DNA of 64,000 nt, taken from assembly GCA_036852015.1 (NCBI GenBank), contig JAANDG010000076.1, positions 62,001 to 126,000 of the forward strand. The letters are read 5' to 3'. The stretch is from Pelodera strongyloides. Its lineage: Eukaryota; Nematoda; Chromadorea; Rhabditida; Rhabditidae. Below are positions 1 through 12,946 of this stretch, in pieces; position 1 is the stretch's first letter; every line of letters starts with the position of its first letter. The notes beneath the pieces were generated by a model, which did not search any database, was not told where the DNA came from, and was given only the letters and a program-made list of their open reading frames with translations. The translations under genes were made by a program, and so were the position numbers.

Positions 1-237
1 TATTATTAATGAAAGCATATGCTTAGTTAGCAACCCTAGCTTGAAGTGAAAATTTGTATAAATATGTAATGTTTCACGTCGGTATTATATACCCCAAGCT
101 CGTTTCTCCGCAGTTACCTGAGCTTGCATTGAATACATTTTTACATGGATATTTCCACTAATGTAAATGAGAGAACAAAAGCTGAATCTAATTAGGATAA
201 TTAGGTAGCCGTGAGATTCCTACTCAATTAGATTTAG

Positions 238-3200
238 GCCATGTTCGGATGCAAAACATTTGCCTATTCCCCAGCTAAAGGTGAATGCCACCTTTCCTCC
301 GAGGATCTTCAACAGGGAAATGGGAATTTCGAGAAACAAACTATAATGGACAAGGAGTTTGACTTGTATAAAATTGAGAGGAAGAAGGAGAGGGAGCACG
401 GTGGGTACCATACATTTAAAGCGGCATGACACGTGGTTTAAAAATATTCCCAACAACTTGTGGTACGTGATCATGGTAGGCTATTCGGTTATCCCTCAAG
501 AGAATGTTAGGTATCATAAGGGATTGGGCATCGTATGAATGAAAGCATACAAACAAATAATCAAACGTTGCTCTAAGACAATTATGATATTCCAAGGTAC
601 GGTAGTATTTTATAGATTTAACCAAATTCGGAATATAGTAGAGGTCTCATTGCCAGAAATCACCGAGTTTGTGTTTGTTCCTAACTGGCAAACAATTACT
701 GGCAAACGCAAAAATGTATACAAAATCAATTAATGGGTTTCTTGCAAAAACGTCAATTTACACATTTTGAAAGTATTGTACCCATTTACTGCTTTAGATC
801 ACGCTGTAATTCCAATAGCTCCATTTACCGTAGAGTCGGTTACCGTAACTGTACTACCCGACAGTACTTTCCCAACGTTGGTCCGTGACAAGTTTCTCGT
901 CACGGATCCGGACTTCAGAGACGTATCAAAGGAGGATATTACGGTACATAACGAACTTGTAGTATTGTAGAAGCCAAACCTAAACCTAACTATTCCATAA
1001 AGCAAATACACGCTGTATGGAGCCCAAGCGGATTTTCGCTCTTACGTATATATTTAGAAACTTGAGGAGATTTACTAGGGTGATAAAAAGAGGGTTACAT
1101 TTGATGTGGAAAGAAAGGGGGAATAGAGAAAGGAAGAGAACCCAATAGTGACAGTAAGCTGTCCGAGCTTTTTCACACTCCCTTTGACACATTTGACACT
1201 TGACACTCCCTGTAAAGCGAAATACCGGCCGGTGTACTCGAAAAACATTTCGAGTACACCAGCAATCTTATGCAGCTTATGCAAATGAACATACATTTGA
1301 ATTAAAAATCGAGCTAAATTCGAGCAACTCTGTATAAATACGTAAGAAGTCAGCTGTCAGAGCTTTTTGACACTCCCTTTGACACATTTGTCACTCCCTT
1401 TAATGACACTCCTTTTGGTGTTTCAGTTTTGACACTCGTAATGTTTTAGGAGCCGGTCGAGGCTGGGGAAACGCCCTCCATCGAGGAGCAGGCTCCAGCT
1501 GCCAATGAATTAGACAATGGTCTTCAAGCAGTAGAAGATATATTCGATGTTCCTACTTCGACGTTACTCCAACCGCCAACCACGCTGCAGAGCACGAGTA
1601 GGTTTTAACGAAATGTTATAATACTAGGTTTATTTCCAGATAAACAGATGGGCTGATTTTGTAGTTCAGTTGATATATGCAGGACGAGTAATATTGAAAT
1701 GCATGTTTCTTATTTGTAGCTGATAATTAACACATTTTGAATCAGAACGCCATTTAATCTAAAAAGAGTCGAGCTTAATTGGTAGATTTGCTGGTTATAT
1801 TTTACTTAAGGTTCTGTCTTCTTATTGTCAGTGCCAACGCTAATAGCAAATACGTTTATCACGACAGTGGATTGTGTCAGGCGTGAATAACTCTTGAGGA
1901 TATTGAAAATAAAGTTAATCATAAATCATAATCGAATAATCAATGTCTTTCTTTAGAAACATCAACATCAATTTCCCATCACTTTGAAGGTGCTTCTGAT
2001 TCCAATCATGAAGCTTTACCGGATTCTGTTCACAAAGGAATCCCTACGGAAGATATTGATTTCGAATCTTCTTTCCATCATCCGGGTAGTACTTCAACAT
2101 CATCAGAAGAAACCACACCTCCGGAAAAGGACGCGGACCGTTCCTCGAAGGCCAGCACGCGGAAAGCAACTCCACTAACAACCGAGGCAGTTGCAAACCG
2201 TCTTAAAATAGATGCGGTAACCCTGCCCGAAAGGCTTAAGAAGGATGAAACCATTGAAAATGTAAATAGTTCACTAGAAAAGACGGATGGAAATAAGAAA
2301 GTGGGACACAGCGCAAGGAGGTTAGGAAATCGGTGGCCACAAAGAAATAGTGCAAGTGAAGAACGGAAAAGTGAGGAGAACAGTGATAAGGTGTGTAATT
2401 TTCAGCTCAAAAACTATGTGTAGCAGCAAAACATTTTCCCATTAAAATACGTATAAAATAGCAAGAAGAATACGAAATGAACATTATTACAATAACGATT
2501 TTTACGGACACAATGGTGTCATCGTTTAGGTGTTCTTAGATATCCCTTGATATCTTTCCGTCAAATGTCGAATGTCCGTCGAATGGTGCTTCAAAATTTT
2601 GCGACAAAGGAAAATTGCCGTGGGGCCATTAGTCAGTGACATCCACCAATTAGCTTCACAATTAATTTCAGGGACGTTCTTCTGAGAATCTCGCGGTTCC
2701 TTTAAAGGTTCTCGGTCGTGAAGATCCAAGTTCAGTATTTGATTCCACTTCTCTGACAGACAATCCGAACTCGTCCAGTCGTGGTAGTGACAATTCAGAA
2801 GAGGAAAGAATTAGACTTAGAAGACCGCCACCAAGGTATCTACATCTTGATCGTCAAGTTTTGCCTACACAGAGAAATTCTCAAAGACACATACTGTATA
2901 TGGGATAATAACCTGTGCCTAACTCTAAAAACTGGACCTACATTTGCAGGAAATCGGTGCTAAAAGTTGCGAACCTTCTTAATTTTTGTACGCAGCTTTT
3001 ATATAATATGCATTTTTCTACAGAGAGTGGACATTTACCTCAAAAAGCTCTAGCACGGTTTTTAGACGTCGTCCTCAGTCCTCTCGTGCCTCAGCAGCGA
3101 AACCTCCCAATGTTTCTGCAGAAAAGGCGAATGATCCATGGAAAGCTGTCGACCCAGAAAAGTGGGAACTTGAGGACAACGCTGTGCCAAGGGTTAGTTA

Positions 3201-6200
3201 TTTTAAAGGGGCATAACATCCGGTTTATTTTAAAGGGGGTATAACAACACAACGTTCAAGACACTTTCCACAGTTTCGATTGAAAGTGTGGGAAGTGTGT
3301 TGAACGTTGTATTCTTATGTAGTGTATGGAAAGTAGTGCGTGTAGTCCAATTCTCTAATTATTAGCATTTGAATACAACATATAGAAATGCAGTTGCCGA
3401 TCATATATTTCAAACAGCGACTGTAACTGTATATCACTTTATTCACAATCCAACGAAGAACATTAAAAAACATGCATAGCATACAACTGCGATCTTCGAC
3501 AAAATAATACAATCAAAAATAATTATTGTCTGTGCTCTATTAAACCACGTATAATTTAGGTGATCCCTCTAACCGCAAATGTTGGCTATGTGCCAGCAAA
3601 TTCCGTGCGTGTGCGCGCGGACTGCCACGAGAACGGTGTTAACATCACTTTTGACGTCGACCGATATGTACGCGATATTATTTTAAAGCGAAATACTGGC
3701 CGTTTTTTTGAAACACACCGTGGACGCTGAATTTCTACGTAGTTGTGCTAATTTAGCTCGATTTTCATCCTAATTCATGTCCATTTGCATAGTCAGCATT
3801 ATAATGCTGGTCAACTCGATGCGTTTCAAAAACCGGCCGGTAGTTTGCTTTAAAGAATTATGTGAATTTTAGAAAATTAGATTATGGAGTTGTATGCATA
3901 GCCTGAACAGATTCTACTTACATACGTTTTCCCTATGCGTTTTGTGTGTTTTGGAAGGCAAATCACATAAAATATGTGGGTACATGAATTATGTATGTAC
4001 TGTATATGTCCGTATCATTTAGTATTAAAGGGATAGGTTCATCTCAAATCACTCCTCTTTTTATTGTTTTTATTGATAATAGCACAAACATCATTCAATG
4101 AAAATTAAATTAATCACAGAACAATGCGACTCGCAGAAGAAGCTTCCTTTATTGGACACTAGTTGATCGGAAGCCAAAATCTAAACGCAAAAACTAATAC
4201 CGTACACAGATCTCGCGGGCTAATGGCAATTAGCCAAGAGCGAATTAAATGACTACACCGACGGAAAATAATGACCTGCCGAGTGTAGTTTGTAGCCTGG
4301 CTAATTGCCATTAGCCCGCGAGATCTGTGTACGGTATTAGTTTTTGCGTTTAGATTTTGGCTTCCGATCAACTAGTGTCCAATAAAGGAAGCTTCTTATA
4401 CGAGGCGCATTGTTCTGTGATTGCTTTAATTTTCATTGTGAATGATATTTGTGCTATGATCAATAAACACAATAAAAGGAGGGGTGATTTGAGATGAACC
4501 TATCCCTTTAATTGCTGTAATAATTTGAAATTGCAAACATAATTAGCAATTGAACCTCCTTTTACAGGACTACACCGGTGTTGTCTACGCGGCTGAACGT
4601 TTCAGCCAATGTCGGATTTTCGTTAAAAAAGCCAAACAATTTGCAATTTTTGTGCCTAGACCCGCGCACAATACTTGGTGCAATGCGTTGGAAGTGGTAC
4701 TTTTTTGTGTGGTTTTATGTGTAACGTGTTGCTTATCCCTTTAAAGGGTCAGTCCCATTTCAAATGACCCCGATTTTTGATGATTCCATCTGATTCTTCA
4801 TGTCAAATATAGTAGGATACGATATTTTTCTAATTTTCCGGCGCAAAATTCACGCAGTATTCGGGAATTTACCATTGCCAGTCATACCCAACTATTTATC
4901 GCCGTTGTCACGCCCCTTCGCGCTAATTGGGCAATATGCTTTATTGGGCGTGGCAATTGCGATATTGGCCAATCAGCGCGAAGGGGCGTGCCAACTGCGA
5001 TAGATAGTTGGGTATGGCTGCCCACGGTAAATTGCTGAATAGTGTGTGAATTTTGCGCTTGAAAATTAGAAACATATTGCATCCTACTATATTTGACATG
5101 CAGAATCAGATGGAATCATCAAAAATAGGGGTCACTTGAAATGGGCCTGACCCTTTAATCCCAAGTTCATTCACAAGTTTTATTATTTACAAATTTTATA
5201 TGCCCGTATAAAGTTGTCTAACATACGTTTCACACACTAGGTATAGTTCAAGGGGATAATACCGCTCAGTTTTTCGTTCGACTATCTGGCAAACGTTTTT
5301 CAAATTCAACGCAGCATTCTAATCTTGGCCTCTCAATGATATACGTTTCATCAGAATGTCTTGAAGCGAAATACCGGCCGGTTTTTGAAACGCATTGCGT
5401 ATACCTGCTTTCCTATGCAGCATATGCAAATGAGCAAAAATTAGAATAAAAACTAGACCCCAATTAGACCCCACTCTGCATAAATTCATAGGAATGCAAC
5501 TACTTGAGATGCGTTTCAAAAACCGGCCGGTATTTCGTTTTAATGTCTTTCAGTATGTGTCCCATATTGGTAAGTCACGTGCCACATGTACAATAAGTTG
5601 AAAATTTCCCTTACAGGATGGACAACTCTCGGCGGTGATCGTTATGTCAAACGACCGTGTTTTACCTCACGATGTTACCACGAAAGACGACTTGTTTTAT
5701 CAGGTTCTACTAAATAGTATTGCTACTTTTTTTAGAGGAAAATGAAACTTTCATGAAAAAATGCGCAGCTAGAAGTAACCGTTACATGTGGCTTAATTTT
5801 CCAACCTTCTCATCATCATTTTATATGATGCACACTTTATATAATGTGTCAATAAATTATTATTATTATAACCGTGCGGCGCGAGGCCGCCAGGCTTGCG
5901 TGGCGCACTCCTTGCCCGCTCCTGGCACATTATCGGCGCGATATCTTGTCCTCAAGAATTTTATTTTATTTGAATTTAGGTGACTTGCAACTACTCCACC
6001 GAGATCAAGAAAGTTCAACATGGAATCGTTGTCGGGTGGGGGTTTTTTATCTGAAGTTTGTACGACGTCTATATGACGGTTCAGTTCAATAGGAGGTCTT
6101 CATTCATTCAAGAACTTTTTGCTTGCTCCATTCAGAACAAGTCCGTCATAGTTCATAGTATTTTGAAGTGTTGCTATTGGAGCATATTCCACTAATAATA

Positions 6201-8730
6201 ATAAAAATAGAAACTTATTGAACATTTGATATTGTTATATTCAAATTAATATTCCAGTGGACCATCACCAGTATCGATTAAATCTCGACAGTCTCGCTCT
6301 TTTTCGCTCCAAATAATGCAGCAAGGCGAACCGGTAGAGAGCGTGTTTATTGGAGAGAAATTGACGGCGAGAGTGCAGAGCGACATACAAGGTAAAGTTA
6401 TCCATATACTAAACCTGTTGAGACTCGAGACTGTCGAGATCTAAACCAAATTACGACCAAAATATAAAAGCCAATTTGGATGTATCTACTTCAAGCTAAT
6501 CGATAATATGATATGAAATCATTCGTTGATTTTACAAAGAAGAGCATAATTAACTCAATGGATCTCATTGAAAATTGCACAGTGGAACTTGCAAACCTCA
6601 AAAGTAGTTTGACTTACTGGGGGTCTCGATGTATGCCGGATTTTGCTTCCAAGTATGGCTTTAATTACCGTAGATTGGCACTACACGAGAACAACTACAG
6701 ACCGCCAAAAATGGTCCCGCGGCGGTAGCCACAGGACTATTTTTTTTCGAGCGTGCATAAACTGTGCATTTTCGCATCCTCTAGTATTATCAATGGTGCA
6801 TTTTCTAACTTTCAAAGGTGTATGCAAAATCGTACACGTCATGCACATTTGATACATGGAAGCAAAATGCGCTGTTTTTGCCATACATCGAGACCCCATA
6901 CAATTAGAGTATCCAATCCAATGATTTTAAGGTGAAAAACTTCGCATCACAGAATGCACAGCCACGCGTGTTGGTGGTGAAGTCACTCCGGCTACAGTAC
7001 AACTGATTGCGGATGGGTCGGTTTTATATTAGAAAGTGAAAATCGGTGGGCTGGTAAGAAAACCAATAAGCTGGATCGTTAGATGAATTTTCAAATAACG
7101 CGCGGCATATCAATGCTAATACACAGCTAAATTATATTGATCTCAATATCAGATCAATATCACCACACGATCTGATATGTATTGCAATTGCTATCCCTAA
7201 GTCTCAGCAACAACCGTGATGCTTAATTGCTAATTTAATTAATGATTAAAAATTAATATTCCATTGCTAATTACAGTTGCGCCCTGATGCCCTCAATCAT
7301 GGGTCCGATGAAGATGATCAACTATGGCTGGGAGGCTGCTCTAAACGCGTTCAGAATAGACGGATCCGAACAAATCGATATCGTGTGCCTTGTTGTCGTC
7401 TGTCAGGAGGAGAAGTGTCCCGAAGTGAATGTACGGTAGCCATTATGTTGGAATGGGGGTTTAAACTTGTTGGTACGGTATTGTTGATAAGTTGATACGG
7501 TATTATAATAATTAATTGACACCACATAACTTATTATATAAAAGTGTCCAGAAGTGAATGTACGATAGTTATCTACGGGGTGTGTGGGCAGCTAATAAAT
7601 ACCATATCAAAATTGCTACTCTCGTACTATTTCATCCGATATGTTTGGCGTGCAGCGTATTCTGATAAGTTCGTGGTTTTCTGTGATGGAAACTAACGCT
7701 CGTCTTGAAACACTCCTCCAAATACTCTCCACTAATTGTCAGGCTCATCACCGAATATATAAACTCCATGTTTTTTTTTTATCGAAAATCATGGAGTTAT
7801 ATTTTATCTTTGGTCTTCTATTTTTTCCGATTCATTTAGCTTTTCATGCGGGGTCACAGTCAGCAGTATTTCATTTGGATTTACTTTTTTTTAATAATTT
7901 TTTTTAATATGTAATATTTGTGTCATTTAGATCAGTTGTCCGGCAAGTCGTGAAAGAAGTGCTAGATCGCTCATGTCCAGTGGAGAGCCGATCAGAGTGG
8001 ACCATCGATTGAAAGTAATTATTTTAATTGCATATAATGTATCCATTCTCTCCTACTCTCTCTCACTCTCTATTCTCTTTCGGTATTCTCTCTCTCTGTA
8101 TTCTCCCTCTATGTATCTCTCTCTAACTCTGTATCTCTCTCTGTGTGTATTTCCCCCGCGAATACGGGGTATGCGGTATGCCGCTTGAGGTAGCACGTCT
8201 TCCGGTAAGGCAAAGGTAAAATCAACTAATTCGACAACTCAATTTTATGATTATATTACAAACACATAATTGAGTACAGATCATGTTTGAGGTGCTGGGC
8301 GGAGACCGACAGAGCTACTTGAAAGACAATGCTCCATTGTTCCCAGGTGAATTTTACCATACATTTTTAACACTTTAAAGTGATGTGACACGTACACGTG
8401 GCTTGTGCTTTACATTTTACAGTACAATGCTGGGTAGCCGCATTTTCCGATATATGTATTTTGCTATTACTTACAGCGATGTTCCTGAAACCCTGTTCTT
8501 ACAAAGAAATTAAGAAATACAATACAATTTTTTTGTTGTCACCGGAAAAAAAGTAAGTAAACCACGTACACATACGAGTTGCGTATTCAGAAGTCTGCGT
8601 CCAACCGTCAGTCTATCTCTCAACTCTGTTTTTCCTGTTTTGTACGACTGCAGCACTGGTACTCTCAATATTGACGTCAATCAGAAAAAGGAAACTTCTC
8701 GAAAAGACAATGCGGGCAGACGATTTGTAA
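238..8730 (+). CDS. NOAH-like PAN/ZP apical extracellular matrix protein (5' partial)
   Basis: Visible exons: 238-~400, 1450-1597, 1957-2390, 2672-2835, 3024-3192, 3560-3667, 4568-4693, 5617-5703, 5980-6035, 6258-6391, 6932-7016, 7277-7424, 7931-8014, 8280-8346, 8654-8730 (stop TAA). From exon 1450 onward all phases close (628 residues). The first exon encodes the C-terminal part of a PAN/apple module (FGCKTFAYSPAKGECHL). Next comes a Ser/Thr/acidic linker of about 305 residues, then a ZP-N module (VRVRADCHENGVNITF, ERFSQCRIFV, HNTWCNALE, DLFYQVTCNYS) and a ZP-C module (FSLQIMQQGEPVESVFIGEK, LRITECTATR, IDIVCLVVVCQEEKC). A furin-like RERSAR precedes a short basic tail. PAN plus ZP is the architecture of nematode NOAH-1/NOAH-2 and LET-653, which build embryonic sheath and cuticle matrix. 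I see no strong C-terminal TM. The exon ending near 400 is in phase 1 or 2 but the next needs phase 0, so a small exon between them is missing. Several MITEs sit in its introns. Confidence 0.85.
1213..1346. mobile_element. MITE family A copy, right end lost
   Basis: Begins TAAAGCGAAATACCGGCCGG, the terminal repeat of family A, and keeps the internal 'cagctt atgcaaatga' stretch shared with other copies. No matching right terminal repeat follows. It lies in an intron of the PAN/ZP gene between two copies of a 50-bp repeat. Confidence 0.6.
3683..3853. mobile_element. MITE family A copy
   Basis: TTAAAGCGAAATACTGGCC on the left is mirrored by CCGGCCGGTAGTTTGCTTTAA on the right. TTAA bounds both ends. 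It starts only about 15 nt after the donor of the exon ending at 3667. Confidence 0.75.
4025..4511. mobile_element. MITE family B copy
   Basis: Long terminal inverted repeat starting TTAAAGGGATAGGTTCATC and ending GATGAACCTATCCCTTTAA; the inner arms (positions 4150-4230 against 4300-4380) also mirror each other, so most of the element can fold on itself. It lies in the intron between the first two ZP-N exons. Confidence 0.85.
4741..5158. mobile_element. MITE family C copy
   Basis: Palindromic element with ends TTAAAGGGTCAGTCCCATTT and AAATGGGCCTGACCCTTTAA; inner arms around 4880-4930 and 4975-5020 also pair. It lies in the intron following exon 4568-4693 of the PAN/ZP gene. Confidence 0.85.
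5361..5543. mobile_element. MITE family A copy
   Basis: Left end TTGAAGCGAAATACCGGCCG and right end CCGGCCGGTATTTCGTTTTAA; TTAA-like boundaries. Third MITE within the same intron-rich ZP-N part of gene 1. Confidence 0.75.
6620..6898. mobile_element. Palindromic MITE with GGGGTCTCGATGTATG ends
   Basis: GGGGTCTCGATGTATG at the left is the exact complement of CATACATCGAGACCCC at the right, and inner arms (TTTTGCTTCCA against TGGAAGCAAAA) continue the pairing. It sits in the intron between exons 6258-6391 and 6932-7016. Confidence 0.75.
8045..8145. repeat. CT-rich imperfect microsatellite
   Basis: Runs of CTCTCT broken by short spacers in the intron after exon 7931-8014. Confidence 0.8.
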
Positions 8731-9894
8731 GTTTTCTGAATATCATCGTTAGAAGATCATGAAACCCCAGACTAGAGTAAATGCCTAATAAGGCTAAGGG
8801 CTAAAGGCGAGCCATTACAACGATCCCCTCCCACATAGGCTAGCAATGGAGCTTATGTAGTCTATTTGATTTATGGTGTGCTTCCGAAAAAAGTCGCGGA
8901 ATACTGTAAAACATGGAAATGAGTGCATATACATATTTTGTAGGACTTATGGTGAGGCTTACGATTAAGGATCACATTAACTTTAAATTAATGACATTTT
9001 CCATTTTTGGTCACGTCAGTCGCCAGTGCCTGCAGCGAGGTATCAACGTCAACCGTCACTCTGAGGAATAGCTAAAATAGCTTACTTGTTTTTAGTTAAC
9101 TGTGCAAGTAGTGTGAGAAACTACTTACCTTAGTTAGTAAATTCACACCTTATATACCTTACTTATAAGGCAAGAAATATTAGGGTGTCGTCTTCAAGGT
9201 CTGCCACACGTAGACGTAGAAATCTAGAAAAAAAAAATAAAAAAAAATAAATAAATTACCACGGAAGTATACCACTTTGCAGGAATTGTTTATTGATATT
9301 TTTTTCATCAATCAAGTTCTTAAGATTTTTAACCGTATGCATTTAATAACTTTAAAAGAACGTGAATTGCAATAAGAAAATACAACCTCATAATTTTTTT
9401 TCTTGCATTCGATTGTAACTTGTGCTAGATGCTAGATTACCTTTTGAAAATTCGTACATGTTTTGTTTGAAACTTCAAACTAAAATCGCCAAAATACTCT
9501 GTCAAATATAATATACATACGTTTAATCAGTTCATATGTTATGTGATACGATATTGATTGCTGCTGAATTTCAATTATTATTATTTTCTTTTCTGATTTT
9601 TATATATTTACTTATTCGTATTTCCAGAATTAATCTCGGTGTCTTTCACGTTTTTAAGCTGTCTTTCACTAGTGTAATTATGTATCAAATGCATTATCAA
9701 ATAAAGTTTCGCAGACTAATGCATGTTATAATATGTACTTACAAACAATGACGCAATTCTTGTTCTTTCTTTGGACAGGTGATATGCCGAGATAGATTTT
9801 GTAAAATTAACTTCTAATTTTTTTCTCAAAACGAAAATCGCGAATTTTCCGAAGCGCCAAGTTCGCTGTTGTGAGAGTTTGTTGTGAAATTGAG

Positions 9895-10355
9895 AAAGCG
9901 AATTTGCGGCGAGTTCTCGGCGAATGGTTTCCCGTGCCCGTGTCCTCCAGCATGGGGAATGAGTGTCGCCAAAGCTAAGCGATAAGGCACCAAGTTCGCA
10001 GAATTTAGACAATAGTTCAAGAAATTCCCAAAGCGGCGAGTTCGTAAAAGTTTACAAATGAAAACTACGAATTCGCGTGCGTTCCCGTTGTGTGGGCAGC
10101 GATAAAATCACAATTTAGCATTAGTTTGTCAAAGTAAAATCCGCGGCGAATTCGCGGCGAGTTCTTGGCGAATGGTTTCCCGTGCCCTCCCGTGGGGGGA
10201 TGAGTTAGTTGCACTGCCAATAAGCGATAAAATCATAATCATAAATTCGCTGAGTTCAGCGAATACGCGAATTCGTGAAACAAAAATTCGCGAAGAATCC
10301 GCGGCGAGTTCTCAGCGAATGGTTTCCCGTGCCCTCCCGTGGGGGGATGAGTGTT
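9895..10355. repeat. GC-rich repeat: three copies of a 'gaattcgcggcgagttctcggcgaatggtttcccgtgcc'-type block
   Basis: The block GGTTTCCCGTGCCC recurs at about 9926, 10172 and 10321, each preceded by GCGGCGAGTTCT(C/T). The last two are followed by TCCCGTGGGGGGATGAGT; the first has a diverged version. The spacing is irregular (about 245 and 150 bp). Confidence 0.75.
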
Positions 10356-10464
10356 GTTGTATGTCAAGGCCATTCCATAGGTATGACACCGACAGGATGC
10401 CTCGCTTTTGACCCACTGACTCTGCGGACACCCAGCCCTTTTGTTGGGAGGCGCCCGGCGATTA

Positions 10465-10700
10465 GCCGGCGCGCATTTCGCTCAACAATTGCACTTTTCA
10501 AGCGTTTTTCTGTGCTTGTGCTTTGTATTTTGTTGGTGTAGCGGCGCGCACTTCGTCTGCCAACGTACTTTTTCAAGCGGTTTACACTTCTCATTTTCTT
10601 GTGCAGCGGCGCGCATTTCGCTTAGCAATTGCATTTGTCTAGCATTTTGCAATGCTTATGCATAGTCATTTTTTCTGTAGCGGCGCACACGCTTCGACCG
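10465..10700. repeat. Degenerate ~70-bp tandem repeat
   Basis: GCGGCGC(G/A)CA(T/C)TTCG-like starts recur at about 10468, 10541, 10606 and 10680, each followed by a T-rich segment with TGCTTRTG. Four diverged units. Confidence 0.65.
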
Positions 10701-11040
10701 TCAACGCAGAAACTCATCCAGATAGCAAATTACTGTTAGGAAACCAGCTGAATTCGTTTCTATACGGGGCTTTAAATTAGTAATTATGCTACACACTGTA
10801 ATATCTTATAATCTAGGAACAGAAAAATCGCACTGTAATATTTACCGCGAGTTCATTTTGCATTCACCCAACGGTAAGCGCCCCTCCGCTTTCATGTCGC
10901 CCCGCTAGGCCATTTACATATGAGAATACATCCGGTTTTAACCTGCCGGTCAGCATTTGTCCATGCTAAAACATGTGCGTTATTTGCTCAACAGTGAACG
11001 CCTGCAGCTATCCCTAGTTTATTTTGAACCACATTTCAAG

Positions 11041-11058
11041 CCTAAGCCTAAGCCTAAG
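11041..11058. repeat. Interstitial (GCCTAA)3 telomere-type tract
   Basis: Three units of GCCTAA, the complement of the nematode telomere unit TTAGGC. Confidence 0.7.
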
Positions 11059-12774
11059 CATGATGCATATTGAATTATGTTGTGGTTTTTTTCTTAATAT
11101 TTTTTGTGATATTGCATTTTTATTTGTGCACCAATTATCTGGGAAGAATTAACATTGTGTTTTACATACATACCTGCCTTTGTTGCGCAATAATACCCGA
11201 CACTTGTCTAAAATACAGTATGCAAATTCGTCAGTTACTGTAAAAGATTTGAAGGGGGTAACCCGGTGACCTGACTGTCTTAGGGCGCTGTAGTATGACC
11301 TGACCATTTGTATCCTTTGAGCACGCAATTTGCATGTTAATCTCAACTTTGCATCTCGGAATTGCCGATCGCGCGCTGTAGAATGGAACGCAAAAAAATG
11401 GGACAACCCGTGAAATATACCTTACATTTAGAGATTTTTTATCTTCTTTTTTTTCCTCGCTATCAACGTTGCCTTATGATTTTATCGTATGTTCCACATT
11501 GCTACCTAATGAATTGTATTTGGTATGAAAGATGTATGAATTTAAAGCAAGCTGTTCTAATTTTTGTTGTCGTGAAAATGTTGCTACACCAAGAGGGTGA
11601 TTTTTCACGAGTCTGAGCTGTAAGGCTCATGAAAGTAGCTCATCCTCTTGCATATAACTAACTTGTGATGCCCTATCACTCTATTAGTTTGCGTGTATAA
11701 AACCCTAGAAATCTGAACCCCCGAAAACGTTTTTCTCAAATAGTTGATATGAGTGTTATACGTACATGCTCTTTTTATTTTATTGGCTCAGTTTTATAAA
11801 ACCGTCACTTAGCGAGAAAAGTGGTCAAATCCAACCTCAACCCTAGAAACCGTTTGCGCACAAACTTGACACCTTGACATGATCCTTTTTGTTATGGAAA
11901 ACGTTTGCTATCCCATTCTTTATCTCAATTCTTTACATTGAAACGGCGACCTACTTTACACGACCGCGTCCTGTTCTAGGTATGTACATTCAAACAGGAA
12001 TAGAGCTAGAGGAAACACGTTTTAACTAGCTGATATGTTAGGGTCGTACCTTATTACCTTATTAAATAACTACCCACGGGGTTATTTATGCTTTACCTGA
12101 GAAGTAGATATACCCCCGCTCGTTAACCCGGGTAACGGTGATTAACAACTTAACTTAGATGCCCGGTGTTCTGAACTTCACCATAGACTACATATATAAT
12201 TCCATTTTTTCGTTTAGGAACAAATTCAGGGTGGAAACTGAAAAGGGCTCTCTGATGTAACCCAAACTATCTAACAAAGGATGCTATGCAAAATTTCTTT
12301 TCTAAAAACACCAATACATTCACGTCTTCAATAGGCAGTGTATAGATTGGTTTCATATACTTTTTTTGGTCTCCTGTGGTGATGCACTTTTTTAGTCTTT
12401 GATAGCATTGACTTTTGCTCAGTTACTTTGCATATGCACAATGTTTTCTTTTTTTTTATCTACGAATAATAAGTTACTAAAAAATGTCTGACTTATTTTT
12501 ACATTTCTAGCTACGAATAACTCATATCGAATAACTCACCGCAAGCGTTCAATTGTACACGCGCCGCGCGCACACCACTTACCAAGTGGTTCTTATCCAT
12601 TTTACTACACGTTCGCTTCTTTTTCCTAACACGAACACTGTTTGTTTACATGTCTGTCCCTTTATGATTTTATTTGAACGTTACGAACGAGTGCTCGTCT
12701 GATGAAAAATGGAAATCCATAGATTTTTGGTCTAACGAAGAGTCGAATTTTTGACGTTGACTTTTTATATATGT

Positions 12775-12946
12775 TTAAAGCGAAATCCCGGCCGGATTTT
12801 GAAACTCATTATGAACAACTGAGGTCTTGTATTTATGCTAATTTACTCGATTTTAGCTCGATTTTTTACTCTAATTTATGTTCATTTGCATAAACTGCAT
12901 AAGCATAAGAATGCTGGTATACTCGATGCTTTTCCAATATAATTAT
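12775..12946. mobile_element. MITE family A copy, right end lost
   Basis: TTAAAGCGAAATCCCGGCCGG at the left, with the family's 'gctcgattttt' and 'tatgctggtatactcgatgc' internal features; the right terminal repeat is missing. Confidence 0.55.

Noticed and set aside
767..970. Open frame encoding a Val/Thr-rich peptide as an extra exon of gene 1
   Set aside because: No acceptor with a pyrimidine tract before it and no donor that gives the needed phase.
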